NCBI GenBank assembly: GCA_016946835.1
Contig: JACVTC010000120.1
Coordinates: 64,001 to 128,000, forward strand
Direction of reading: 5' to 3'
DNA length: 64,000 bases
Source of the DNA: Neocallimastix lanati (nom. inval.)
Taxonomy: Eukaryota; Neocallimastigomycota; Neocallimastigomycetes; Neocallimastigales; Neocallimastigaceae
The notes beneath the pieces are model-generated. The model was not told the origin of the DNA, ran no database searches, and saw nothing but the letters and a program-made list of their open reading frames with translations. Below are positions 1-24,165 of the stretch, in pieces (positions within the stretch are counted from its first letter, which is position 1; each line of letters opens with the position of its first letter). The position numbers and the translations under genes are program-made.

Positions 1-238
1 ATAATAACAATAAGAAAAAAAAAAAAAAAGTGAAATAATTGTTATGGAACATCATAAAAAAAAATTTTTTTTTCTTTTAATAATCATAAACTCTAATTTT
101 TTTATCATAAAAATTTTAATAATAAAAAAATCTTTCATATATAAAAGGATGATTATCAATTGATAAAAAAAAAACTTAAAAAATAAAAAATAACTAAATA
201 AACTCAGTTAAGACCAGAATATATATATATAAATGATA

Positions 239-269
<31 letters not shown>

Positions 270-770
270 CATATATATAAAATATATTTTTCTTTCCTTC
301 CTTCAACTTTTTTTTTTTTTATACAAAAATTACTTTTTAGAGTATTATTATACGATTTTTTTTCTTTTTATTTATTTAATAAATATTAATTTTATTTTTA
401 TTTTTTATAATTTTTATTCTTATATACCTCTGTATACATAATATTTAATATGCTTATTAGATATAGAATTATCGAAATTATTTATTTACAATAAAACGAG
501 AAACAGAAAAGGGGAAAAATAAAACAAAATTATAATTATTTAATTTTAATAACAACATATATAATACCTATATCCTATTTATTATTAGAATACATTAAAT
601 CAAGAGAAAATATTAAAATTACTATATCTTATACTTTACTTTTATTTATATAGTTGATCAATACCTTTTAAATATTTTTTTTTTATACAATACAATACAT
701 ACAAAAGTTTAAAAAAAAAAAATAAATAAAATAAAATAAAATTAAAAAAAAAAAAAAAGTAATATTAATA
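1..770. other. AT-rich 5' flank of the CBM48-like gene
   Basis: No gene is visible. The stretch holds poly-A/T runs, an AT-dinucleotide run near 247-270 and scattered A-rich leader sequence. A lone AGGGG at 510-514, about 260 bases before the start codon, matches the stress-response element core known from yeasts. In a sequence this poor in G it stands out, but a single 5-mer is weak evidence. Confidence 0.5.
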
Positions 771-1499
771 ATGGAAATTAAACATAATATAAAAGATATA
801 AATGAATTATCAAAATCAAAACTTGATAACGCAAATTGTTGTGATGACGAAGAAACATGTCCAGATGAATCAAAAAATGTTCAACTAGAGCCCTATACTT
901 TTACTTGGTGTCCTGAAAATTGGGGATTTGTTTATAATGTCTATGTTACAGGGACATTTAGTAATTGGAAATTAAAAGATAAAATGACATATAACTATAA
1001 AACAAAATGTTTTGAATGTACTGTAATGATTAATCCAAAGGTAACTACTAAATTTAAATATGTTGTTGATGGTCGTTGGATTACAGATTCCTGTTACCCA
1101 GTAGTGGATGATGGTTCAAATAATTGTAATAATGTACTCTATGCTCAACTTTTCCCAAGTACTCATGCTAATCCTACTGTTATTATGGTAGATGTTCTTC
1201 AACAATTTGGTTTAGATGGAATTGTTCAAATTGGGTATGGTAGACCTCATACCTGGTCTTTACTGAATAAAGCAGAAGCTATTTATAAAGGTCGTTGGCC
1301 TTGCCTCTTTATTATTATTAGTAAATCTGGAACCCTTTTACCAGAATGTATTGAAAACTTTATTCTTTCTCGTTCTTCCTATCCAAAAGAAAATTTACTA
1401 ATTATGAAAACAGATGAATATCCTCCATTAATAAATTCAAAAGGTTTCCTTGCAGATTTATTTGAAGAATATTGTTTGCCACATGATAATAAAAATTAA
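771..1499 (+). CDS. AMPK-beta/CBM48-like glycogen-binding domain protein
   Basis: Single-exon gene of 242 aa with an A-rich leader directly before the ATG. Residues about 41-125 match the carbohydrate-binding fold of AMPK beta subunits and CBM48 proteins: VYVTGTFSNWK (beta strand plus binding Trp), then FKYVVDGRW, then a proline-bearing loop and NNVLY, the same order as in AMPK-beta. Family knowledge says this fold binds glycogen or starch-like glucans; glucan binding here is inferred. The N-terminal 40 residues are polar with a Cys pair. The C-terminal half (about 126-242) is well folded in composition (IVQIGYGRPHTW, a hydrophobic IIISKSG strand, several Cys), but I recognise no family. There is no ASC (AMPK-interaction) domain that I can see, so a true AMPK beta subunit is unlikely. 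Low-complexity runs are absent, unlike neighbouring genes. Confidence 0.8.
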   Translation: MEIKHNIKDINELSKSKLDNANCCDDEETCPDESKNVQLEPYTFTWCPENWGFVYNVYVTGTFSNWKLKDKMTYNYKTKCFECTVMINPKVTTKFKYVVDGRWITDSCYPVVDDGSNNCNNVLYAQLFPSTHANPTVIMVDVLQQFGLDGIVQIGYGRPHTWSLLNKAEAIYKGRWPCLFIIISKSGTLLPECIENFILSRSSYPKENLLIMKTDEYPPLINSKGFLADLFEEYCLPHDNKN

Positions 1500-1700
1500 A
1501 AAAAAAAAAAAAATAAAAAAAGAAAAGAAATGGAATGAAAGAATTAAAAAATAAATAAATAAAAAAAAAATAAAAAAAAAAAAAATAAAATAAAAAATAA
1601 AAAAAAAAAAAAAAGATAAATAATAAAAAATATATTTTTTTTTAATAATATAAATAAATAAATAATATTAAGAATAAATTACATCCAAATCATTTTCAAA

Positions 1701-1734
<34 letters not shown>

Positions 1735-2253
1735 TGATGATGATAAATTTATTTAATTTTTTTTTTTTTTTGTTGTTTTTATTGTTGTTGTTGTTGTTTG
1801 TTTTGTTTTGTTTTTAATTTATTATTAATGATCACTATGAGATTTTAAAATAATATAACAATAATTATTAAAAAAAAAAAAAAAAAAAAAAAAAGTAAAA
1901 ATCATTTTTTAAATTATTATCTTTAATATTATTATTTCCTTTATTTTCCAAATCAATAAATATAATTTTTTTTTACTTTTTTTATTATAATCATATAATA
2001 ATAATCATAATAATTTATAATTAATATATTCATTTTATTTATAAATTCATAAAAATCTACAATAATAATAAGGAAGAAACAAAACATTTTTATTTTATTT
2101 TATTTTTTAAAAAAAAAAAGATATAAATATATGTATAAGAAAAATTAATACTCTATTTAATGATTAACAATACTACTTACAATAACAATAATAATATCCT
2201 CTCTACTCCATAAATAATTTTACAAGCATAACTTATTTAAAATTAATAATAAC

Positions 2254-2291
<38 letters not shown>

Positions 2292-2376
2292 CTTTATAAA
2301 AATTTTTTTCTTTTTTTAGGGAGGGAATAAAATTTTTTATATATTGTATTTCATTATATATATATATACATATACA

Positions 2377-2430
<54 letters not shown>

Positions 2431-2541
2431 AATATTATAATATTTAATATAAATTTTTTTTAAAAAAAAAAAAAAATTATATATATTTAATAATATCCCT
2501 TTTTTTTATGATTATATAAAATTTATATAATTAGTTAATTA

Positions 2542-2579
<38 letters not shown>

Positions 2580-3678
2580 CATTAATAATAGTTCACTATT
2601 AGAATTAAAATACAATAGTAGTAAAGCTATTGCAGTTGTTCTGCAATAATAAATAGTAGCATTATATATATTATAATCATTTCTTTTATTATTATTAAGA
2701 ATAAAGTTTATTATATTAAAATTTAAAATTTTATGATGCTTTTATTTAGTTAAAGTTCTCAGAATATATGACTTGCATATAATAATGTGTATGATATTAC
2801 ATAAAGTCTTAGAATATAAAACTTTTAATTCATGTACTACTAATAAATGGGCATCTTTAAATTAATAAAAATGAAATAAATAAAAATTAAAGATTAGAAT
2901 ATCAAAAATAAAATATTAAAATTTAATATTTATTTATAATTATTTATGTATTTAATATTTAAAATTATTATTTTTTGATGTTTCAATGTATTAAATGAAT
3001 AATCCACAATTCATCATCAACAACCATCAACCATCTTCCATAATTCCAATAATTCCAATTAATATTAAAATAGTTAAAATGAATAATTTTTTTTCTATTT
3101 TTTTATTGTTTCCAAAATTAATTATTTTATTAGGTTAGGTTATTTTGTATTACTAAGGAATTTAGATGATTTAATAGGATATTATTTCATATAATTTATT
3201 TATCAATTATTATTTTATTCATTTAGTAATCTATATATAAAAATAAAATAATTTTTTTTATTTTTTATTATTTCCAAAATTAATTATTTGTTAGAGGTTA
3301 GGTTATTTCATATTATTAAGGAATTTTAATATTTTTTTAATTAAAAAATAAATTATATTTTTTTTTCTCAGTAAATTCATAAATTATTATTTCGAAATTA
3401 AAATCATTATTATACAATATTATTGTTTCGTTATGCTAGTATTGAAACAACAATTATATTATTATATAATTAATATTATTATTTATTAGTTATTACATAT
3501 AATTTATTTATCAATTATTATTTTATTCATTTACTAATCTATATATCATTTTTTTTTATTAATAAAATTTTTAAAAATTTTAAAATTTTAATTTTCGAAC
3601 TTTAATATTATATCAAAAACAAAATTTTTTTTTTAAATTTTTAATTTTTATTATTATTTATTATATTTATTATTATTA

Positions 3679-3726
<48 letters not shown>

Positions 3727-4536
3727 CAATTTATTATTTTTATTTTATTTTATTTAAAAATAAACAAAAAGTTTACAAATATTTAATTAAAATTTTTTTT
3801 TATTTGATAACTATAATATTATATATTATAAATTATTATATAATATCAATATTAATTTCTTATTATTATTATTTTGTTTTAGATTTTTTTTTTTTTTTTT
3901 CATTTAAAAATAACAATATAGAGTTGAAACAAAATCAGAAGGAAAAAAGAGAAAAGTAAAAAAAGAATTACTGAAAAATATAAATAAAAGTAATAATTAT
4001 ATATATATATATTTTTTTTTTAAAAAAAAAAAAAACATGATTTGAATGTCATGAAAAAAAAAATTTATATATATATATATATAAATATTTTTTTTTTACA
4101 TTTTTTATTTGTTTAAATTTTTATTTTGATAAAGTTATTAGGTGAATTAACAAATTAAAAAAATTAAAGATAAAAAAAAAAAAAAAAAAAAAAGAAAAAA
4201 ATAAAAAAATAAAAAAAAAAAATAATAATAATTATAATAATAAAATATAATTAAACTATATTTTAATATTTTTTTTTTTTGATTTGATTTATAAATTAAA
4301 ATATTTTTTATTCATAATTAAATAAAAATTAAAAAAAAATATAATCAAAATAAATTTTTAATAAAAAAAAAAAAAATAATAATAATAAAAATTAAAAAAA
4401 AAAAAAAATTAATTTTTAAGTAATAATAATATTTGAAAAATATTATTATATATTTTTATATATGATTAAATAAAAAAAAAAAAAGAAAATAAAGACAAAA
4501 AAAAAAAAAAGAACATTATATATATTGATATCATTG
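1500..4536. other. Intergenic AT-rich stretch, no gene seen
   Basis: Runs of A/T, AAT/ATT microsatellites (about 1704-1730, 2257-2287, 2399-2428, 2546-2578, 3680-3725) and AT dinucleotides. A perfect 8-bp stem with a 5-nt loop (TATTGCAG/CTGCAATA) lies at 2628-2648. A diverged internal duplication is listed separately. No reading frame has coding character. Confidence 0.6.
3101..3546. repeat. Two pairs of diverged local direct repeats
   Basis: A block containing TTTCCAAAATTAATTATT, then GGTTAGGTTATTT and AAGGAATTT, occurs at 3101-3172 and again at 3262-3327. A second block (ATAATTTATTTATCAATTA through CTATATAT) occurs at 3191-3238 and, almost unchanged, at 3498-3546. The copies are too complex to be microsatellite noise. 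They may be remnants of an old mobile element, but no coding sequence survives. Confidence 0.6.
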
Positions 4537-4548
4537 TGAGTCACGTCA
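4537..4548 (+). promoter_or_regulatory. Overlapping AP-1-like and CRE-like bZIP sites
   Basis: TGAGTCA (4537-4543) overlaps TCACGTCA (4541-4548), the reverse of TGACGTGA. These are the classic AP-1/Gcn4-type and CRE-type half-site arrangements bound by bZIP factors. They lie about 80 bases upstream of the proposed start at 4626, in an otherwise nearly GC-free leader. Function is inferred from the motifs and their position only. Confidence 0.4.
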
Positions 4549-4625
4549 CTTCTTTATTTTTTTTTAAAACAGAAACGGAATAATAACAGATATAGAAAAA
4601 AAAATTATAAAAAAAATAAAAAAAG

Positions 4626-15182
<10,557 letters not shown>

Positions 15183-16452
15183 AGAGAAGAAAATTAATTA
15201 ATTAATTTTTTTTTTTGAACGAAATAAAAAAAAAAAAAAGAAGAGAAAGAAAAAAAAAGTTTGAAGAGAAAGAAACAAATATAAAAATGATGAAAAAACA
15301 AAAAAACAAAAACAAAAACAAAAAAACAAGTCTGAATAGAAAAAAAGAAAAAAATAATATATATATATATTTTAATTTTATTAATTAAAACTCATTATAA
15401 TTTATGAATTTATGAATGGTATTTATATATATATATATTTATTTATATATTTATATTATATAATTCTTATATATATATAAATTCCATATAAATTATTTTG
15501 AATGTCTTAAAGTCTTTTTTATATAATTTATTATTTTATTTTATTTTATTTTATTTCTATTTCTATTTCTATTTCTATTTTTTTTTTTTATTTGAAACTA
15601 ATCCATTAATAAATATTATATATATTTATAATTTTTTTTTTATTATTTTTTAAATAATATAATCCATCCCATATAATTAAATATACAAATTAGCACGAAT
15701 TCTAACAATACTTTATTATTTTTCATTAATATAACATCATAAAATATAATTAAAATATAATTAAAAAAAAAAAAAATTAATAATACATTATTATAAAGTG
15801 ATCATAAAATAAATTATTGTCAATAAAATTAAAGTTCTTTATAAAATAATGAATTATTTTTTTTTTTTTATTTTTGTGTTATTTTATATTTTTATATTTT
15901 AACAATATTTAATTTATTTATTTTATTTCATAATATATATAAAATTAAAATATTAATATATATACATATATATAATTTAAAATGAGAATAAAGGAATGAA
16001 GGAATGAATAAAAACTATTTTTTTTTTTTTTTTATTTTTAAATAATTAAATAATTATATATATATACATAATTATTATATATGTATATATAATTAAAATA
16101 AATAAATAAATAAATAAAAATAAATAAATAAATAAATAAATATTTTAATTTAATTAGCCCCAAATAGATTATTCTTTTATTTTATTTTTATTTTATTTTT
16201 TTTTATTTTTTACACATATAACAAATAAACTAATAATGTTTCTGGTTTTATATTTAAAAAAATATAAAAGTAAAATAAAAAATAGATAAAAATAAAATTA
16301 AATATAAAAAAAAATTATTATATATATATAATTTTGAAATATAAATATTTAAATATATGAAAATAATAATATTAATTTTATTTTTAAATAGTAAGAATTA
16401 ACGATATAAGAAATTAACAATATGAGAAATGTAATGGTAATAATAACAACAA

Positions 16453-16485
<33 letters not shown>

Positions 16486-16633
16486 TAAAAAAGGTAATAA
16501 AAAATTAATATAAATTTTTTTTTTTCTTGGATACTTTAATAAATAAAATAAAAATTTATATATAAAAAAGTAGATTTGAATATTTCATTAAATAGATTAT
16601 ACTATACTATACTCTAATTAACAATTTGATGAA

Positions 16634-16665
<32 letters not shown>

Positions 16666-17042
16666 AAGCATCAAACAATTACATATAAATAAAATATTTA
16701 TTTATTTATTTATTTAATTAGAATAGATATAAAATTTTTTAATTAATATTTATTTATTTATTTAAATATAAAACATTTTAAATTATTTATTTATTTATTT
16801 AAATATAAAACATTTTAAATTATTATATATTTATTTAATTAAATATAAAATATTTATTTATTTATTTAATTAAATATGAAATATTTATTTATTTAAATAT
16901 AAAACATTATAAATTATTATTTATTTACATATACAATATTTATTTATTTATTTAAGTATAAAATATTTATTTATTTAAAGATTATTTATTTATTTAATTA
17001 AATATAAAACATTTATTTATTTATTTAAATATAAAATATTTA
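15183..17042. other. Gene-free AT-rich stretch
   Basis: Downstream of the nine-exon gene: purine-rich trailer to about 15350, then AT dinucleotides, AAAT/TTTA tetramers (16102-16142, 16700-17000) and a 38-base A run near 16456-16483. The TTTATTTAAATATAAAACATTT unit-like pattern between 16740 and 17040 repeats loosely every 50-60 bases. No gene seen. Confidence 0.6.
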
Positions 17043-17435
17043 TTTATTTATTATTTATTATTTATTATTTATTATTTATTATTTATTAATAAATACTCTT
17101 TTATTTATTATTTATTATTTATTATTTATTATTTATTATTTATTAATAAATACTCTTTTTTTTATTATTTATTATTTATTATTTATTATTTATTATTTAT
17201 TAATAAATACTCTTTTTATTATTTATTATTTATTATTTAATTATTTATTAATGAATATTCTTTTTTTATTATTTATTATTTAATATTTAATATTTATTAT
17301 TTATTATTTATTAATAAATACTCTTTTTATTATTTATTATTTATTAATAAATACTCTTTATTATTATTTATTATTTATTATTTATTATTTATTAATAAAT
17401 ACTCTTTTTATTATTTATTATTCAATTATTTATTA
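17043..17435 (-). repeat. Heptamer ATTATTT array with ATTAATAAATACTC breaks
   Basis: Tandem ATTATTT heptamers interrupted six times by ATTAATAAATACTCTTT. This is the reverse complement of the family in the much longer AAATAAT array at 18750-19893, where AAAGAGTATTTATTAAT also occurs (18834-18850). The two form an imperfect inverted repeat with arms of about 0.4 and 1.1 kb and a spacer of about 1.3 kb. Confidence 0.8.
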
Positions 17436-17664
17436 TTTATTGTTTTATTATTGTTTTATTCTATATTTCTGTATTTCTATATTTATTTTTTTTTTTTTCC
17501 ATAATTTCTTCAGTAAATGTAACATAACCTATCATTTCACCATTTACCATTTATGGCTTATGGAAATTGAATGCATAAAAAAGGAGATTAAAATCTTGGT
17601 AACAATTTTTTTTTTTTTTTTTCAATTTCTATTTGTATTAATCATTTATTTATTTATTTATTCA

Positions 17665-17736
17665 TTCAATTCAATTCAATTCAATTCAATTCAATTCAAT
17701 TCAATTCAATTCAATTCAATTCAATTCAATTCAATT
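17665..17736 (+). repeat. AATTC pentamer microsatellite
   Basis: About fourteen uninterrupted copies of the pentamer TTCAA/AATTC. The 109-aa frame covering it (17440-17769) ends in a five-residue translation repeat and has no other coding character, so I treat it as non-coding. Confidence 0.9.
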
Positions 17737-18749
17737 AAAATTAAAATTAAAATTTTAAATTATTTTTAATTTTTTTTTTTATATATTTATTCTGTTCATC
17801 TTATTTATTCATTTATTTATTAACATTATTATTTATCTATACATTTATTATTAATATATTTATTATTTATTTATTTACATAATTATTTACTTATTTACAT
17901 TATTTTTATTTATTCATTCGTTCATTAATAAAACTATTTTCATGCTTTTTTTTTTTTTTAAAAAAAAAGAATAAAAAAAATTTTTTTAAAATATTAAATT
18001 ATCACTTTTATATTATTCTATTATTTGAATATTATTCTATTATTTGAATATTATTCTATTATTTGAATATTATTCTATTATTTGAATATATTATTCAATT
18101 ATTTAATTATTTATTAATAAATACTCTATTAATTCTTTTTATTATTTACTATTTGAAATATAGTAAATAATTAAATAATAAATAATAAATAATAAATAAT
18201 AAATAATTAAATAATAGATAATAAAAAAATTATTTATTGAATTAATAATTAATAATTAATAATAAATAATAAAAATTTATTATTAAATAATTGAATAATA
18301 AATAATTGAATAATAATTTAAGATGGATAGTATAAAGATGATACTTAATTATGTATTAAATATATTTTATGGAATATTAAAAATTATATTAAATAGTAAT
18401 TATTAAATAGGTAATCAATAATAATTATATATTTCAATTGAATATTTAATAAATATTTATTAATATTATCTATTCTATTAAATATTGTAAAAAAATAATA
18501 TTTAACATATTATATATAAAGCAATTGCAAATAATATAAAAGAAAGTATAAGATGTAAAATATGAACTACGGTAGATAATGACATGAATCCAAAGTTTAG
18601 TATTATTATTGTTAATAATAAATAAAGAATTGCGAATCATTAATAATAAACAAACAGTAGACTATGATCAACACATTAAATAAATAATAAATAATTAAAT
18701 AATTAAATAATTAAATAATTAATAATCAATAATCAATAATAAATCATAA

Positions 18750-19893
18750 ATCATAAATAATAAATAGTAGATAATAAATAATAAATAATAAATAATAAAT
18801 AATAAATAATAATAAATAATAAATAATAAAAAAAAGAGTATTTATTAATAAATAATAAATAATTGAATAATAAATAATAAATAATAAATAATAAATAATA
18901 AATAATAAATAATAAATAATAAATAATAAATAATAAATAATTGAATAATAAATAATAAATAATAAATAATAAATAATAAATAATAAATAGTAAATAATAA
19001 ATAATAAATAATAAATAATAAATAATAAATAATAAATAATAAATAATTGAATAATAAATAATAAATAATTGAATAATAAATAATAAATAATAAATAATTG
19101 AATAATAATAATAATAAATAATAAATAATAAATAATAAATAATAAATAATAAATAATAAATAATAAATAATAAATAATAAATAATAAATAATAAATAATA
19201 AATAATAAATAATTGAATAATAAATAATAAATAATTGAATAATAAATAATAAATAATTGAATAATAAATAATAAATAATAAATAATAAATAATAAATAAT
19301 AAATAATAAATAATAAATAATAAATAATTGAATAATAAATAATAAATAATAAATAATAAATAATAAATAATTGAATAATAAATAATAAATAATTGAATAA
19401 TAAATAATAAATAATTGAATAATAAATAATAAATAATAAATAATAAATAATAAATAATAAATAATAAATAATAAATAATAAATAATAAATAATAAATAAT
19501 AAATAATAAATGATAAATAATAAATAATAAATAATAAATAATAAATAATAAATAATAAATAATAAATAATAAATAATAAATAATAAATAATAAATAATAA
19601 ATAATAAATAATAAATAATAAATAATAAATAATAAATAATAAATAATAAATAATAAATAATAAATAATAAATAATAAATAATAAATAATAAATAATAAAT
19701 AATAAATAATAAATAATAAATAATAAATAATAAATAATAAATAATAAATAATAAATAATAAATAATAAATAATAAATAATAAATAATAAATAATAAATAA
19801 TAAATAATAAATAATAAATAATAAATAATAAATAATAAATAATAAATAATAAATAATAAATAATAAATAATAAATAATAAATAATAAATAAAT
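18750..19893 (+). repeat. Long AAATAAT heptamer array
   Basis: About 1.1 kb of tandem AAATAAT, nearly pure from 19430 to 19890 and broken by AATTGAATAAT variants in the first half. Because 7 is not a multiple of 3 and the unit lacks a stop in one direction, it produces a spurious 388-aa open frame on the minus strand. The purity gradient suggests recent expansion at the right end. Confidence 0.9.
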
Positions 19894-20801
19894 AAAATAT
19901 TAATATTCATTTATTTATTTTGATCTGACAGGCATCTTAAAAAAGTTAAAAAAAATTTTTTTTTCAATAAATTTATTTAATATTTTAATATCGAATATTT
20001 ATTCCTTTTGTGTTTATGAGTGAAATATAATAAAATGAAATTAAAACAAAAAAAGTGAAATAGTAAAAAAAAAGTAAAAAAATTTGGCAGATAATTAATA
20101 ATAAATAATTAATAATTAATAATAACAATTAATAATAACAATTAATAATTAATAATTAGATAGAGAGATGAAGATATAAAAGTAAAAATCTAATTAATTT
20201 TATTTTTAATAAATAATAAATGGAAATTTTATTAATAATTAATAATTAATACAGAAACATAAAAGGAAAAAAAATATTAGTTATTATTTATTAACTATTG
20301 ATACTTTTGTATTCATAGATATGAGAATATATATATATTTTCTTTACCTTTGTTAGAATAAAGATTAGAAAATTTTAATTTTTTTATATTTAAAAAAAAA
20401 AAAAAATAAAAGAATTTGAAATTTATCATTTTTTTATGGCTTCAATAATATATATATATAAATATTATTATTATTATTTTTTTTTTGGTACTTCAGGAAA
20501 ATTGAGTCTTTTTCTATATTTAAAGTTTTTTCAATTTACTTTTATTTTTTATGGTTTTATTACTTTAATCTAAAGTAAAAAAGGTAAAAAAGATAAAAAA
20601 AAAAAAAAAAATAAAGAGGAATAAAACTTTAATACATATGAATTGAATCATTTTTTATTTATTTAATTTTAATTTATTTATTTAATTTATTTATATTTAT
20701 TTTTGTTTATTATTTATTAGAATTTGTAATTATTTCATTCCATCAATGCTTGGTATTGAATAGCTAACTAACTCTGTAGAAAAATAAATAATAATAAGTA
20801 A

Positions 20802-20873
<72 letters not shown>

Positions 20874-22339
20874 AAATAATAAATAATAAAAAGAGTATTT
20901 ATTACTAAATAATAAATAATAAAAAGGTTATTAATAAATGTATAAATAATAAAAAGAGTATTTAATAATAAATAATTGAATAATAAATAATAAATAAATA
21001 AATTTAATTTAATTTATTAAAATAGAAAAAATAAAGAAATAAATTTGTCATTTTTACTTTATTACTGAATTATTATTGTTATTTTTATTGAATTATGATT
21101 ATATATATATTTTTTTTACTATAATTATAACTATATATTAGTAGTATTATTTTTATTTTTATTTCTTTTTTTTTTTTAATTTTTTTTAATATTTAATTTT
21201 TTTAATATTTAATTTTTTTAATATTTAATTTTTTTAATATTTATTTCGTAATTTTTATTATTTAATTTTTTGTTAAACTTTTTTTTTTTCGGTTACTCAA
21301 ATTAAATTAAATTAATTAATTGCCTATTTTTTTTTTTTTAATTAGATTTTGTTTCATCTACCATAAAAATATAATATTTATGTATTTTATATAACTATTA
21401 ACATTTATAGTTTTGGCACATTTATTATGGTGTTTTTATATTTATTTCATACTATTTATATATTTATTATAATTTATTTCATATTTATATATTTATTATA
21501 ATTTATGATACATTTATATTTTATATTTATATTTATATTTATGATACATTTATTTTTATATTTATATTTATATTTATGATATATTTATATTTTATATATA
21601 TATTTATATTTTATATCTATATTTAATATATAATTATGTATTAAATATATATTGATACATTTATCTAATATTATGAACTATTTATATATTTTTATATTTA
21701 TTATATATTTATATATTTACTAAATATTTTTTTTTATTGTATTTCTATATGTATATAATGATTTTTTTTTTATTTAATAATATATTTTTCTATAATTAAA
21801 ATTTATTTTATTACTATATACTTCATTTGTATATCCTTTTTCCAACATTTTTCTAATCCATTTATTTGCGTGTGTATATTTGAATTTAAATAAAGTTTAA
21901 ATACAATTTTTTTTATTTTAAATATGATGATGTTTTTAATTTTTTATTATGAATTAAACTTTATAACATGGACAATAAAACTATTATTTTCTATATATGT
22001 ATTTTTCTATATTCCATCGACCATATTTTCATAATTTATAATAAATAAAGTTTAATTAATTTAATTTAATTTTAAAATTTTAAGTGATTAACTTTTTATT
22101 TTAATTTATATAAATTAAACTTTCAAACTCTAAATCTAATTATATATTAAAATTGATGGGAACATTTTCTTTTTTGACTCTTTTCTATTTGTCAAAATGG
22201 TTGAAACCATCTTCCTTAAATTGGAGTTTAGGCATGAAGAAAAAGGAGAATTCTGGATACATTTAAATTATTTTAATTAAATTAATTTATCAAAAAAAAA
22301 AAAAAAAAAACGTTTATATTTGTATTTTATATTATATAT
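19894..22339. other. Gene-free AT-rich stretch
   Basis: Contains an AAAT tetramer array at 20801-20872, another AAAGAGTATTTATTA... relic at 20890-20990, TTTAATATTTAATTTTTT-like tandem units around 21180-21250 and TATTTATATTTA runs (21420-21620). A short piece at 22155-22262 is less AT-biased than its surroundings, but neither strand gives a convincing frame. No gene seen. Confidence 0.55.
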
Positions 22340-22960
22340 TTATTATTTATCAATTTTATATTAATTATGGATTTCCATTTATATGTTTTATTTTGTATAT
22401 TTATATTCATATTTATTATGCATTTACATTTATATTTATGTATAATATTTAATATTTATATTTATATTTATATACATATATATATACATATTTATCTTGT
22501 ATATTTTATTTATATTTATATTTATATTTATTATGCATTTACATTTATATTTATGTATAATATTTAATATTTATATTTATATTTATATACATATATATAC
22601 ATATTTATCTTGTATATTTATTTATATTTATATTTATATACATATATATATACATATTTATATACATATTTATCTTGAATATTTATTTATATTTATATTT
22701 ATATTTATATACATATTTATATACATATTTATCTTGAATATTTATTTATATTTATATTTATATTTATATACATATTTATATACATATTTATATACATATT
22801 TATATACATATTTATATACATATTTATTTATATTTATATTTATATTTATATTTATATTTATATACATATTTATATACATATTTATCTTTTATATTTATTT
22901 ATATTTATATTTATATATATATTTATGTATAATATTTAATATTTAATATTTATATTTATG
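22340..22960 (+). repeat. TATATTTA / ATATACATATTTATCTTG minisatellite
   Basis: Imperfect tandem array of TATTTATATTTA runs alternating with TATACATATTTAT. Larger units of about 60-70 bases are marked by TTTATCTTG (22494, 22606, 22671, 22731). Two long Tyr/Ile 'ORFs' here are translations of the repeat. Confidence 0.8.
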
Positions 22961-23605
22961 TATAATATTTATTACGTAATTACATTTATTTTTTTTTTTT
23001 TGAACATGTATTGGATAGGATGAAATTATAAATTCTGGTAAATAAAATATATTCCTTATCACATAATATATTATAATATATTTAAATATCTAAATAGTTT
23101 TTATATTAATGCATTGTTTTATATTTAAGAAAAAAAAAAAAAACTTTTAGAATGAGTATTAACTATAAAAATGTTACCTATAAGAAATAAAATATTTTAA
23201 CTATTTTATATAATAAAATATAAGAGATATAGAACATATAAGATTAGATAGTAAAAAAAAAGAAAATGTATATCTATTAAAAAGAAAATTAGAACTCAAT
23301 TAAATCTATTTTATAAATATTAGTTAAATAAAATTCCCATCAAAAATAAAATTCATCTTATTTTATAATAGCTGTAGATACCTATTCTTATTTATATTTA
23401 TATATTCCTATTTATGTTATAGCTTATTAAATATTTTATATTTACCTAACTTTTATAATTTCTATTTATTTTCTATTTACATATATTTAATATTTTATTT
23501 ATTTTATGGCTTATAAATAAATATATCATAATATCATATTTTTTAATATATAGATTAACATATTTATATATTTTAATTTATTATAGAAAAAAATAAATCA
23601 AGTTT

Positions 23606-23648
<43 letters not shown>

Positions 23649-23929
23649 TCTGTAATTTTTAATATTTTAAAAATAATTGACGTATCCATTTACTAATTTT
23701 AGTAAATCCACTTTAGAACTGATGTAAAACCTTAAATCTCTTTACTGTGAAAAGCCATAGATTAAGAGTCAACTGTGGAATAGACCTATCATATATTACA
23801 ATCAACTGTATTATATGTATTATTTTACAATGAAATTAATTTCTTTAATTTCTATTTTTGTTCCAGTTACCAATAATTATATATGAATATTAATATATTA
23901 ATTAAGTATTTAATAATTTAATATAATAT

Positions 23930-24165
23930 ATTATGAATAATTTTAATATTTAATAATTTAATAGTTTATAATCAATAATTTTAATATTTAATAGTTTATA
24001 ATAAATAATTTTAATATTTAATAGTTTATAATCAATAATTTTAATATTTAATAGTTTATAATAAATAATTTTAATATTTAATAATTTAATAGTTTATAGT
24101 TTATTATGAATAATTTTAATATATAATAGTTTATTATGAATAATAAAATGTTAACTATGAATATA
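23930..24165 (+). repeat. About 30-bp tandem repeat, six or seven units
   Basis: Units built on AATTTTAATATTTAATAGTT followed by TATAATCAAT or TATAATAAAT. Alternate units carry ATAATC and ATAATA, so the real period may be a dimer of about 60 bases. No coding content. Confidence 0.75.

Noticed and set aside
18744-19910. 388-aa open frame on the minus strand
   Set aside because: Pure translation of the AAATAAT heptamer, with a seven-residue period and no other content.
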